Assembly (NCBI GenBank): GCA_018054805.1
Contig: JAGPIU010000057.1
Location: forward strand, 1-6,630
Origin: Paludibacter sp.
Lineage (GTDB): Bacteria > Bacteroidota > Bacteroidia > Bacteroidales > Paludibacteraceae
Reading direction: 5' to 3'
Length of the DNA stretch: 6,630 bases
A model generated the notes under the pieces. The model had not been told where the DNA came from. It ran no database searches and worked only from the letters and a program-made list of their open reading frames with translations. This document shows, one piece after another, positions 1-6,100 of the stretch. Both the position numbers and the translations under genes were made by a program. The stretch's first letter is position 1. Each line of letters begins with the position of its first letter.

Positions 1-23
1 GTTATTTTGTGCCAATAATAATT

Positions 24-944
24 ATGAGTGATTCAGTAAAAAACAAAACATTGCTGGTTTTGCTGGGACCTACGGGTGTTGGTAAAACGGATATTAGTCT
101 CGAAATAGCCAGGCATTATGGTTGTCCTATTGTGTCGTCGGATTCGAGGCAGTTTTATCGCGAGCTGAAAATTGGTACTGCAGCTCCCACCGAAGCGCAA
201 TTGAGCGCGGTAAAGCATTATTTTATCGGAACTCATTCAATTCACGACGAATATAGTTGCGGACAGTATGAACTGGATGTGATGAAACTGCTCAGTGAGC
301 TGTTTGTGGAGAATGATGTGCTAATGCTTGTGGGTGGCTCTATGATGTATATCGATGCCGTATGTCAGGGCATGGACGATATTCCTTCGGTGGATGCCGG
401 CATACGCGAATTCTGGAAAAATGAGTACGCCACTAAAGGACTTGGATTTATTCAGGAAGAGTTAAAAAGACTCGATCCCACACATTATAATGAGGTGGAT
501 TTAAAGAATTATAAGCGGTTGCTACATGCACTTGAAATTTGCAGTATCACAGGAAAACCATTTTCGGATATCCGGACAGGGAAAAAGAAAGTACGTCCGT
601 TTAATATTGTGAAAGTGGGATTGAACCGGGAGCGTGAGGAGCTTTACGAACGTATCAATAAGCGTGTTGATCAAATGATGCAGGAGGGGCTGCTGGCCGA
701 GGCCGAACAGTTTTATTCTTTCAGACATCTGAATACGCTGAATACTGTAGGTTACAAAGAGCTTTACGAATATATGGATGGTAAATGGGATTTGGATTTT
801 GCTGTAAATATGATCAGGCAGGATTCGCGTCGGTATGCAAAAAGACAGCTTACCTGGTTTAACCGCGACAAAGAAATTGTATGGTTTCATCCCGACGACA
901 AAGAGGCTGTTTTCCGCTATTTAAAAAATGTAATAAATAAATGA
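24..944 (+). CDS. miaA: tRNA dimethylallyltransferase MiaA
   Basis: MiaA transfers the dimethylallyl group of DMAPP to N6 of A37 in tRNAs that read codons starting with U; this is the first step toward i6A/ms2i6A, in the cytoplasm. Numbered from the ATG at 24 (306 aa, a normal length), the protein shows the P-loop GPTGVGKT (15-22), the substrate motif SSDSRQFYRELKIGT (38-52), GGSMMYIDA (104-112), NYKRLLHALEI (162-172), the REREELYERI segment (202-211), GYKELYEY (243-250) and the RRYAKRQLTWF signature (269-279). GGSMMYI in place of the proteobacterial GGTGLY is, as far as I know, usual for Bacteroidetes copies. A GTG at 9 would add five residues (MPIII), but the ATG puts the first beta-strand at the usual distance from the P-loop, so I prefer it. 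murB follows after one base, so the two are probably cotranscribed. The promoter lies outside the window. Confidence 0.96.
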   Translation: MSDSVKNKTLLVLLGPTGVGKTDISLEIARHYGCPIVSSDSRQFYRELKIGTAAPTEAQLSAVKHYFIGTHSIHDEYSCGQYELDVMKLLSELFVENDVLMLVGGSMMYIDAVCQGMDDIPSVDAGIREFWKNEYATKGLGFIQEELKRLDPTHYNEVDLKNYKRLLHALEICSITGKPFSDIRTGKKKVRPFNIVKVGLNREREELYERINKRVDQMMQEGLLAEAEQFYSFRHLNTLNTVGYKELYEYMDGKWDLDFAVNMIRQDSRRYAKRQLTWFNRDKEIVWFHPDDKEAVFRYLKNVINK

Positions 945-945
945 T

Positions 946-1959
946 ATGCAGGTTTTTGAGAATATATCGCTGAAAAAATATCATACATTCGGAATAGATG
1001 TAAAGGCGCGTTATTTTGTTGAATATACATCGGTTGATGCACTAAAAACCTTTCTGAAGTCCGGTTTCCTTTCGGAGCATAAAATGCTGCATATAGGTGG
1101 CGGTAGTAATTTGTTGTTTTTGAACGATTATGATGGCATAATTCTTCATTCGGCAATTAAAGGCATTGAATTGCTTGGGTCCGACGACAATATCGTGACT
1201 GTAAAAGTTGGTGCTGGCGTTGTTTGGGACGATTTTGTGCAGTATTGTGTGGATAATGATTGGTATGGAGCAGAGAATTTGTCGTTAATTCCCGGAGAAA
1301 CAGGCGCATCGGCTGTGCAGAATATTGGTGCATATGGTGTTGAGGTAAAGGACCTTATTGAAACAGTGTACGCGGTTGAAATTTCGAGCGGAGACGAAGT
1401 GGCTTTTACCAATGCTGAATGTGAATATGGTTATCGCGAAAGTGTGTTTAAAGGCAGACTAAAAGGCAAATTTATTGTTACTTCTGTGGTTTTCAAACTG
1501 AGTCGCCAACCTGAATTTAAACTCTCGTATCAGCATTTGGAAGCTGAAGTGCTCAAAAATGGAGTAGTCAATTTGCCCAATGTGCGCAATACGATTATTG
1601 CTGTGCGTCAGTCGAAATTGCCCGATCCTGAAGTGCTGGGAAATGCAGGGAGCTTTTTTATGAACCCTGTTGTTCCTAAAAGTCTTTTTCTGGATTTGCA
1701 AACCCTATATCCGGAAATGCCGCACTACTATGTTTCAGAAACGGAGGAAAAAGTGCCTGCCGGATGGCTTATCGACCGTTGTGGCTGGAAAGGGCGGCGT
1801 GTAGGAAATGCAGCCGTACACGACAAACAAGCGCTTGTGATTGTAAACTGTGGAGGTGCTTCAGGACAGGAAATTGCCGATTTATCGGAGCAGATAAGAG
1901 AAAGCGTGCGTTCCAAATTCGGAATTGAACTGGTGCCTGAAGTGAATTTTGTAAGCTGA
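946..1959 (+). CDS. murB: UDP-N-acetylenolpyruvoylglucosamine reductase MurB
   Basis: MurB is the cytoplasmic FAD enzyme that uses NADPH to reduce UDP-GlcNAc-enolpyruvate to UDP-MurNAc, the second committed step of peptidoglycan synthesis. The 337 aa match the type I (E. coli-like) family in length. The FAD-binding domain has YHTFGIDVKA (12-21), GGGSNLLF (51-58) and the flavin-contacting IPGETGASAVQNIGAYGVE (115-133). YGYRESVFK (161-169) supplies the expected active-site arginine (R164). The C-terminal substrate domain has GNAGSFFMNP (232-241), whose S236 matches the proton-donating serine of the family, then PAGWLIDRCGWKG (271-283) and LVPEVNFV (329-336), whose E332 matches the catalytic glutamate. 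No key residue is missing. The ATG follows the miaA stop by one base (TGA-T-ATG), which suggests translational coupling and one transcript. Confidence 0.97.
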   Translation: MQVFENISLKKYHTFGIDVKARYFVEYTSVDALKTFLKSGFLSEHKMLHIGGGSNLLFLNDYDGIILHSAIKGIELLGSDDNIVTVKVGAGVVWDDFVQYCVDNDWYGAENLSLIPGETGASAVQNIGAYGVEVKDLIETVYAVEISSGDEVAFTNAECEYGYRESVFKGRLKGKFIVTSVVFKLSRQPEFKLSYQHLEAEVLKNGVVNLPNVRNTIIAVRQSKLPDPEVLGNAGSFFMNPVVPKSLFLDLQTLYPEMPHYYVSETEEKVPAGWLIDRCGWKGRRVGNAAVHDKQALVIVNCGGASGQEIADLSEQIRESVRSKFGIELVPEVNFVS

Positions 1960-2056
1960 TATTTCTCCGTTTTTTTTTGATTCTCAACTATTCAGATTAT
2001 TGTCTTTTAAAGGCCGGATTATTTGACATTCAAACTATTTAGCTGTCTAACCAACT

Positions 2057-2094
2057 AACCGTCAGACCGGACATACGGGTCAGCCGGTTTTATT
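2057..2094 (+). terminator. possible terminator after murB
   Basis: The RNA can fold into AACCG (2057-2061) with CGGTT (2085-2089), and inside it GACC (2065-2068) with GGTC (2078-2081), leaving a symmetric 3-base internal loop and a 9-base apical loop. On the plus strand it is followed by TTATT, a short weak U tract. It sits in the convergent murB-mltG gap and reaches the last codons of mltG. On the minus strand there is no T tract after the hairpin, so it looks like an end for the miaA-murB transcript only. Another T run (1970-1978), just after the murB stop, has no hairpin in front of it. Confidence 0.35.
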
Positions 2095-3124
2095 CGAAAA
2101 TTTTTCTCTCGTCAAGTGCTTTTTGATATTTTCTTGCATTCACTTGATGTTCGGCATAGGTGGCTGCAAAATTATGTTCGCCATTGAGCGTTTCTTTGGC
2201 ACACATAAAAATGTAGTTATGCTTTTCGTGGTTCAATACAGCATCTATACCAGAGGCTGTAGCCAAACGAATTGGTCCTGGAGGCAGTCCTTTGTTTTTG
2301 TAAGTATTGTAGGGCGATTGAGTGCGCAAATGAGTGCCCGTAATGCGTCGCAGACTGAAATCGCCATAAGCAAATTTTACCGTGGGGTCGGCCTGAAGTG
2401 GCATGTCGGTTTTCAGTCGGTTGATGTACAATCCGGCCACTATTGGACGTTCTGATTTGCTGTTGGTTTCTTCCTCCACAATTGAAGCCAGGGTGCTGAC
2501 CTCCACAGGAGTCATGGGCATAAGAGCTGCTTTTTCTTTGCGTTCATCGTTCCAGAACCGATCATATTCCTTCTTCATTCTCTCAAAAAGCTCATTCGCA
2601 TCCATGTCCCAGAAAACCTCGTAAGTATCCGGAATAAACAAAGCTACCGAGGTGTTTGGATTGAGTTCATATTTTGTCAGAAAAGCAGAATCGTTTAAAT
2701 GTTGCAAAATACTTGCCGAGTCGGCCATTATTTGTCTGGAAAGTCTGCCGGCAAGTTGCTCTTTTGTTCGTATATTGTTGAATGTGAGTTTTAAAGCGCT
2801 TTGTCTTCCGGTTTTAAGTTTATGTACAAGGCGTAAGTTGCTTATGCCCGGATTGATTTCGTAGCGTCCCGGTTTTATATTTTTGTAACCATATACTTTT
2901 GCAGTCAGCGTAAAGGTAAATACACTTCTTAGCACTCCTGTTTCGGAAAGCTGATGGGTGACAGTTTCAAATGTCGAATTGTCGGGGATAAGGAGGTATT
3001 GGCTTTTGTTGCCGGATGTATGACTGTTAGGGGCTAAAAGTACATAAGCAGTAAAAAGCACTGCAAGGATCGCCAATAAGCCAATATTCAGCAGTACGGG
3101 GCTGATGCGTTTGTTTTTTTTCAT
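2090..3124 (-). CDS. mltG: endolytic murein transglycosylase MltG (YceG family)
   Basis: MltG is an inner-membrane lytic transglycosylase that cuts nascent glycan strands near the membrane and is thought to set strand length by releasing them from the synthase. At 344 aa it has the family's usual size. A basic N-terminus (MKKNKR) is followed by one membrane segment (about 9-31), which places the rest in the periplasm. A LysM-like region (about 41-105) contains KPGRYEI (84-90). The YceG catalytic domain shows FIPDTYEVFW (163-172), ASIVEEET (213-220), which carries the catalytic glutamate (most likely E217), GLYINRL (231-237), MPLQADPTV (241-249), SPYNTYKNKGLPPGPI (270-285) and HNFAATYAEH (317-326). 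All key motifs are intact. It is transcribed alone, converging on murB; sharing cell-wall metabolism with MurB need not mean coregulation. The start is clear because the ATG directly precedes the basic and hydrophobic leader. Confidence 0.96.
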   Translation of the reverse strand: MKKNKRISPVLLNIGLLAILAVLFTAYVLLAPNSHTSGNKSQYLLIPDNSTFETVTHQLSETGVLRSVFTFTLTAKVYGYKNIKPGRYEINPGISNLRLVHKLKTGRQSALKLTFNNIRTKEQLAGRLSRQIMADSASILQHLNDSAFLTKYELNPNTSVALFIPDTYEVFWDMDANELFERMKKEYDRFWNDERKEKAALMPMTPVEVSTLASIVEEETNSKSERPIVAGLYINRLKTDMPLQADPTVKFAYGDFSLRRITGTHLRTQSPYNTYKNKGLPPGPIRLATASGIDAVLNHEKHNYIFMCAKETLNGEHNFAATYAEHQVNARKYQKALDERKIFE

Positions 3125-3194
3125 TCAGATTTCGATGTTTGGAAAGCTGTTTCTTTTAGTTTTTACAGACGAAATAATTCGCTGATTTTGCCTG

Positions 3195-3202
3195 CAAAAA
3201 TA
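3195..3202 (-). promoter_or_regulatory. candidate -7 element of the mltG promoter
   Basis: The minus strand reads TATTTTTG here, a full match to the Bacteroidetes -7 consensus TAnnTTTG. It would start transcription near 3190 and give mltG a leader of about 65 bases. I see no good TTTG at the -33 distance, so the call rests on the -7 element and its position. The same octamer precedes ridA. Confidence 0.4.
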
Positions 3203-3301
3203 ACCAATAGTTTTGAATTTTATTTATTCCCGACTAAAAACAAAAAACAGAGAAATTTATTTTCGGTTAAGATACTTAATTTCAGCTCTGATTGCTTGTG
3301 A

Positions 3302-3317
3302 ATGCAGAATTCTGCAT
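3302..3317. repeat. 16-bp perfect palindrome upstream of tRNA-Ser
   Basis: ATGCAGAATTCTGCAT is perfectly self-complementary with no spacer. It ends 19 bases before the -33 element of the tRNA-Ser promoter and lies about 100 bases upstream of the predicted mltG start site. There is no T run after it on either strand, so it does not look like a terminator. It could be a binding site for a dimeric protein or a chance palindrome; I cannot name a regulator. Confidence 0.4.
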
Positions 3318-3336
3318 CGGAAAATGTATTTTTGGT

Positions 3337-3367
3337 TTTGATAATTCAAAACTCTTTCCTATATTTG
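3337..3367 (+). promoter_or_regulatory. promoter of tRNA-Ser (sigma-ABfr type)
   Basis: TTTG (3337-3340), a 19-base spacer and TATATTTG (3360-3367) fit the Bacteroidetes consensus TTTG-N19-21-TAnnTTTG at every defined position. Transcription should begin near 3373, about 15 bases before the mature 5' end of the tRNA. This is the best promoter in the window, as expected for a stable RNA gene. Confidence 0.8.
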
Positions 3368-3387
3368 CACCCGCAAAAGCGAAGTAA

Positions 3388-3474
3388 GGAAGTTTGGGTG
3401 AGTGGCTGAAACCACCAGTTTGCTAAACTGACGTACGGGCAACCGTACCACGAGTTCGAATCTCGTAGCTTCCG
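3388..3474 (+). tRNA. tRNA-Ser (anticodon GCU)
   Basis: This is an 87-base class II tRNA that reads the serine codons AGC and AGU. The acceptor stem pairs GGAAGTT (3388-3394) with AGCTTCC (3467-3473), with one G-U pair, and G3474 is the discriminator. U8 is present. The D stem is GGT/ACC. The anticodon loop TTGCTAA (3420-3426) places GCT at 3422-3424 with A37 after it. The anticodon stem has four firm pairs (CAGT/ACTG) and a C-A mismatch at its top. The long variable arm that identifies serine tRNAs is GTACGG-GCAA-CCGTAC (3433-3448). The T arm is ACGAG-TTCGAAT-CTCGT (3450-3466). CCA is not encoded (CTC follows), so it must be added after transcription. As it decodes ANN codons, A37 would carry t6A rather than the MiaA modification. 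Confidence 0.98.
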
Positions 3475-3480
3475 CTCAGG

Positions 3481-3515
3481 AACGTCGTTATCCATCCGGA
3501 TAGCGACGTTTTTTT
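3481..3515 (+). terminator. rho-independent terminator of tRNA-Ser
   Basis: AACGTCGTTATCC (3481-3493) pairs with GGATAGCGACGTT (3498-3510) over 13 positions, with a single G-U pair and a 4-base loop. It runs straight into seven Ts (3509-3515). The hairpin starts 6 bases after the mature tRNA, so the transcript is short and monocistronic. Confidence 0.93.
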
Positions 3516-3530
3516 GTTGTTTGTAATTAA

Positions 3531-3560
3531 TTGTGTATCGGGTTAAAATGCGTATCTTTG
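3531..3560 (+). promoter_or_regulatory. promoter of the rhlE-like helicase gene
   Basis: TTG (3531-3533), a 19-base spacer and TATCTTTG (3553-3560) match the Bacteroidetes -33/-7 promoter. The start would be near 3566, giving a leader of only about 17 bases with no Shine-Dalgarno sequence before the ATG at 3583. The element begins 16 bases after the T tract of the tRNA terminator, so the helicase gene is a separate transcription unit. Confidence 0.7.
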
Positions 3561-3582
3561 CATATAAATAACGATAGAATAT

Positions 3583-4809
3583 ATGAGATTTGACGAACTT
3601 CCGCTTTGCGATGCTGTGCTCGATGGTTTGCAGGCGATGAATTTTAAAGAAGCAACCCCTGTGCAGGCTGAAACAATTCCTGTAATTTTGGATAAACGCG
3701 ATGTAATTGCTTGTGCCCAAACAGGTACCGGTAAAACAGCTGCTTTTATTTTGCCTCTGCTTCATAATTTACAATCGAAGCCTCATCCCGACGACAAGGT
3801 AAATGCCATTATCATGGCGCCAACCCGTGAACTGGCACAGCAAATCGATCAGCAAATGGAAGGGTTTTCGTACTTTACTTCATTTTCGTCGGTAGCTGTG
3901 TATGGTGGCAACGATGCCGCAGCCTGGGATGTACAACGACGTGGTTTGCAAAAAGGAGCTGATGTGGTGATTGCCACTCCCGGAAGACTTATTTCGCATA
4001 TCAACCTTTACGATATCGATTTTTCGTGTGTGGAATATTTTATACTGGATGAAGCCGATCGTATGCTCGATATGGGATTTTTCGATGATATTATGCAGGT
4101 TGTGAAACGATTACCTGAAAATCGTCAAACCATTATGTTTTCGGCAACTATGCCTCCCAAGATCCGTCAGTTGGCAAAAACTATTCTGAATAATCCTGTT
4201 GAAGTGAAAATTGCCGTGTCGCGTCCACCCGAAAGCATTATGCAGACAGCTTATGTTTGCCACGAGTCACAGAAAACGGGCATAGTTCGTCATCTTTTTG
4301 CCGATCAAAATCTGACAAAGGTGATTATTTTTGCCGGTTCGAAAATAAAGGTAAAAGAACTTTATAAAACTTTCCGTCAAATGGGGCTTTCGGTTGGCGA
4401 AATGCATTCCGATCTTGATCAGGCACAGCGAGACCATGTGATGCATGAGTTTAAAAATAATCGTGTGTCGGTACTTGTGGCGACGGATATTGTTTCGCGC
4501 GGAATTGATATTGATGATATTTCGCTGGTTATTAATTTTGATGTGCCTCATGATGCTGAGGATTATGTGCACCGTATTGGTCGTACAGCGCGTGCCAGTG
4601 CCAAAGGAATGTCGATTACTTTTGTGTCGGAGGATGAGCAGTACAAGTTCAAACAGATTGAAGATTTTCTGGAAAAAACCATTTATAAAATACCAATGCC
4701 CGAAGAACTTGGTGAGGCGCCTGAGTATAATCCGGAACTACATCGGAGGGGAAGTAAAACTTTTTCGGCAGGTAAAGGGCGTTTTAAACGTAAAGGTCCG
4801 CGGCGTTAA
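3583..4809 (+). CDS. rhlE: DEAD-box ATP-dependent RNA helicase, RhlE-like
   Basis: This is a cytoplasmic ATP-dependent RNA helicase that unwinds short RNA duplexes; relatives act in ribosome assembly, RNA decay and cold adaptation. All family motifs are intact in the 408 aa: Q motif ATPVQ (24-28), motif I AQTGTGKT (45-52), Ia PTRELAQQ (80-87), Ib TPGRL (132-136), II DEAD (156-159), III SAT (187-189), IV VIIFAGS (247-253), V ATDIVSRGIDID (300-311) and VI HRIGRTAR (330-337). After the second RecA domain comes a short basic tail (388-408, with RRGSK and FKRKGPRR) of the kind that adds nonspecific RNA affinity. A short core with a basic tail, and the motif wording, suit RhlE; no CsdA/DbpA-type RNA-binding domain follows. 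The exact subfamily, and so the symbol, is less certain than the family. It is expressed alone, between two terminators. Confidence 0.95.
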   Translation: MRFDELPLCDAVLDGLQAMNFKEATPVQAETIPVILDKRDVIACAQTGTGKTAAFILPLLHNLQSKPHPDDKVNAIIMAPTRELAQQIDQQMEGFSYFTSFSSVAVYGGNDAAAWDVQRRGLQKGADVVIATPGRLISHINLYDIDFSCVEYFILDEADRMLDMGFFDDIMQVVKRLPENRQTIMFSATMPPKIRQLAKTILNNPVEVKIAVSRPPESIMQTAYVCHESQKTGIVRHLFADQNLTKVIIFAGSKIKVKELYKTFRQMGLSVGEMHSDLDQAQRDHVMHEFKNNRVSVLVATDIVSRGIDIDDISLVINFDVPHDAEDYVHRIGRTARASAKGMSITFVSEDEQYKFKQIEDFLEKTIYKIPMPEELGEAPEYNPELHRRGSKTFSAGKGRFKRKGPRR

Positions 4810-4909
4810 TGATTAGGTGTCATATAATAGATATTGATGTCGTTTTTTTTGATTCTATAATTATGAATATTAGCTACAATAGCTTTAAAGGTTGATTGTA
4901 AAGTTTTTT

Positions 4910-4939
4910 CGGAAATATTTTAAAATATTTCCGTTTTTT
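4910..4939 (+). terminator. rho-independent terminator after the helicase gene
   Basis: The 24 bases 4910-4933 form a perfect palindrome beginning CGGAAATATTTT, followed by six Ts (4934-4939). The hairpin is AT-rich except for its CGG/CCG base. There is no matching T tract on the minus strand, so it acts in the plus direction. It lies 100 bases after the helicase stop codon and just before the ssb promoter, so the helicase mRNA would have a 3' tail of about 130 bases. Between 4810 and 4909 I see only AT-rich sequence with an 8-base T run (about 4843-4850) and no stable hairpin. Confidence 0.85.
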
Positions 4940-4940
4940 A

Positions 4941-4971
4941 TTGCAAATTATCAGAATTAACCTTACTTTTA
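4941..4971 (+). promoter_or_regulatory. candidate ssb promoter
   Basis: TTG (4941-4943), a 20-base spacer and TACTTTTA (4964-4971) fit the Bacteroidetes promoter except for the last base of the -7 element. It lies directly after the helicase terminator and would give ssb a leader of about 35 bases. A second one-mismatch -7 (TATGTTTA, 4986-4993) has no -33 partner and is less likely. Confidence 0.45.
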
Positions 4972-5011
4972 TGCCGTTAATTATTTATGTTTAACCTCAA
5001 AATCTGTATTT

Positions 5012-5437
5012 ATGTCTGTAAATAAAGTTATCTTAGTTGGAAATGTGGGTAAAGATCCCGAAGTTCGTTACCTCGAAAAAAATGTGGCAGTTGCAAACTT
5101 TACCTTAGCTACTACCGAGCGTGGATTTACAATGCAAAACGGAACTCAGGTTCCTGAGCGTACTGAATGGCACAATATCGTCGCCTGGCGCGGATTGGCC
5201 GAATTGGCCGAGAAGTACATTCGCAAAGGTGCGCACTTGTACATAGAGGGGAAAATTCAGACCCGCTCATGGGAAAAAGAAGGTATTAAACGTTACACAA
5301 CCGAAATTTATGCTGAAGCCATTCAGATGCTTGGTAAAAAGCCCGATTCGGTTGAATCGCATACAGCAACAGTCGCGGCTGCACCCGAGCCTGATGTACA
5401 GGCACCTCCGCATGCAGCTGATGATCTTCCGTTCTGA
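5012..5437 (+). CDS. ssb: single-stranded DNA-binding protein SSB
   Basis: SSB coats single-stranded DNA during replication, recombination and repair and recruits partner enzymes through its C-terminal tip. The 141 aa start with the family N-terminus MSVNKVILVGNVGKDPEVR. The OB fold covers about residues 1-107, with TEWHNIVAW (51-59), LAEKYIRKGAHLYIEGK (65-81) and TRSWEKEGIKRYTTEI (84-99). W53 and W87 match the base-stacking tryptophans W54 and W88 of E. coli SSB. The linker (about 108-136) is short, rich in Ala, Pro and Val, and low in Gly and Gln. The tail ends in the conserved acidic peptide DDLPF. The protein should form a homotetramer. It stands alone, not beside rpsF/rpsR, with its own upstream terminator and promoter signals. 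Some Bacteroidetes carry several ssb genes, and I cannot tell from here whether this is the main one. Confidence 0.96.
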   Translation: MSVNKVILVGNVGKDPEVRYLEKNVAVANFTLATTERGFTMQNGTQVPERTEWHNIVAWRGLAELAEKYIRKGAHLYIEGKIQTRSWEKEGIKRYTTEIYAEAIQMLGKKPDSVESHTATVAAAPEPDVQAPPHAADDLPF

Positions 5438-5440
5438 TAC

Positions 5441-5468
5441 AAAAAAAGCGCTTTAAAGCGCTTTTTTT
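5441..5468. terminator. bidirectional terminator between ssb and ridA
   Basis: The 28 bases 5441-5468 are a perfect palindrome: seven As, GCGCTTTAAAGCGC, then seven Ts. Either strand therefore yields a hairpin with a GCGC base followed by a U tract, so one element can end both convergent genes. It starts 4 bases after the ssb stop, and its last two bases are part of the ridA stop codon (TAA on the minus strand, 5469-5467). Confidence 0.9.
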
Positions 5469-5844
5469 ATTTTGCAGCAATGGTTTCAATTTCCACCAAA
5501 GCTCCGAGTGGTAAGTCTTTTACTGCAAATGCCGATCGGGCAGGGCATTCGGTAGCATAATACTTTTTGTATACTTCATTCATGCCGGCAAAGTTGGCTA
5601 TGTCCGATAAAAAGACTGTTGATTTTACGACATCGCTGAAGCTGTAACCTGCCTCGGTTAATATTGCTTTTATGTTCGCAAAAACCTGCTCAGCCTGTCC
5701 TGCGACATCTGATGCTTCAATCTTTCCCACCTCCGGATTTACGGGCAACTGTCCCGAAATGTAAAGTGTACCATTGGCTTCTACAGCCTGGCTATATGGT
5801 CCAATGGCTGCCGGTGCATTGCTTGTGTTGATAATTCGTTTCAT
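5467..5844 (-). CDS. ridA: RidA family reactive enamine/imine deaminase
   Basis: RidA (YjgF/YER057c/UK114 family) hydrolyses the reactive 2-aminoacrylate and related enamines/imines released by PLP enzymes such as threonine dehydratase, which protects other PLP enzymes; it acts as a cytoplasmic homotrimer. The 125 aa are the standard family length. Visible motifs are IGPYSQAV (14-21), LYISGQLPVNPEVG (27-40), VFANIKAILTEAG (54-66) and the signature PARSAFAVKDLPLGALVEIE (101-120). Y17, R103 and E120 match the active-site Tyr, Arg and Glu; the arginine binds the substrate carboxylate. The cysteine found two residues after this arginine in many members is alanine here, and it is not essential. 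The frame opens further up, at 5901, but those 19 residues resemble no RidA and the -7 element lies inside them, so I take the ATG at 5844. Confidence 0.96.
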   Translation of the reverse strand: MKRIINTSNAPAAIGPYSQAVEANGTLYISGQLPVNPEVGKIEASDVAGQAEQVFANIKAILTEAGYSFSDVVKSTVFLSDIANFAGMNEVYKKYYATECPARSAFAVKDLPLGALVEIETIAAK

Positions 5845-5878
5845 TATTATGCTTTTTATTTGAAATTTGATTCTGATA

Positions 5879-5886
5879 CAAAAATA
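5879..5886 (-). promoter_or_regulatory. candidate -7 element of the ridA promoter
   Basis: The minus strand reads TATTTTTG, a full match to TAnnTTTG and the same octamer as before mltG. Transcription would begin near 5873, about 28 bases upstream of the chosen ATG. No clear -33 TTTG is visible. Its position inside the longer open frame supports the shorter ridA start. Confidence 0.45.
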
Positions 5887-6048
5887 ATAAAAAGCCACCA
5901 ATATCAGCTGTCCTTCTGTTTTTGTAACTTGAATCTCATTTTTTTTATATGATTGATTAGAGTGTATATAATGCTGTTTTGCAATTGATTGCGTAGAAAT
6001 GTGACGTTAATTCTATTGTATGGGATGATAATAAATTGTTTATTTTGA

Positions 6049-6056
6049 TAGATTTG
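6049..6056 (+). promoter_or_regulatory. candidate -7 element for the exported-protein gene
   Basis: TAGATTTG matches TAnnTTTG and lies 44 bases before the ATG at 6101, but no TTG or TTTG stands at the right -33 distance. The rest of the divergent spacer (5902-6100) is AT-rich; I see no gene, hairpin terminator or repeat in it. Confidence 0.35.
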
Positions 6057-6100
6057 AGGTCAATTAATTACATATTTATCAAATTTTAAATCAATTCATT

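Noticed and set aside
9..23. GTG start five codons upstream of the chosen miaA ATG
   Set aside because: The extra residues MPIII match nothing in the family, and the ATG gives the usual N-terminus before the P-loop. The sequence alone cannot exclude it.
2123..2864. Plus-strand frames opposite mltG (2123-2455, 2403-2624, 2652-2864)
   Set aside because: They are complements of conserved mltG codons, without promoters or protein-like composition.
3388..3515. tRNA-Ser as the attachment site of an integrated element
   Set aside because: No second copy of the tRNA 3' end, no integrase and no other mobile gene occurs in the window; housekeeping genes flank both sides.
3346..3765. 139-codon minus-strand frame across tRNA-Ser and the helicase start
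   Set aside because: It runs antisense through a tRNA, its terminator and a promoter, and its translation has no coherent domain.
4445..4816. 123-codon plus-strand frame inside the helicase gene
   Set aside because: It is an out-of-frame shadow of a well-conserved helicase and shows no recognisable protein features.
5845..5901. Longer ridA reading frame with 19 extra residues
   Set aside because: The extension is unlike RidA N-termini, makes the protein longer than the family norm, and contains the -7 promoter octamer.
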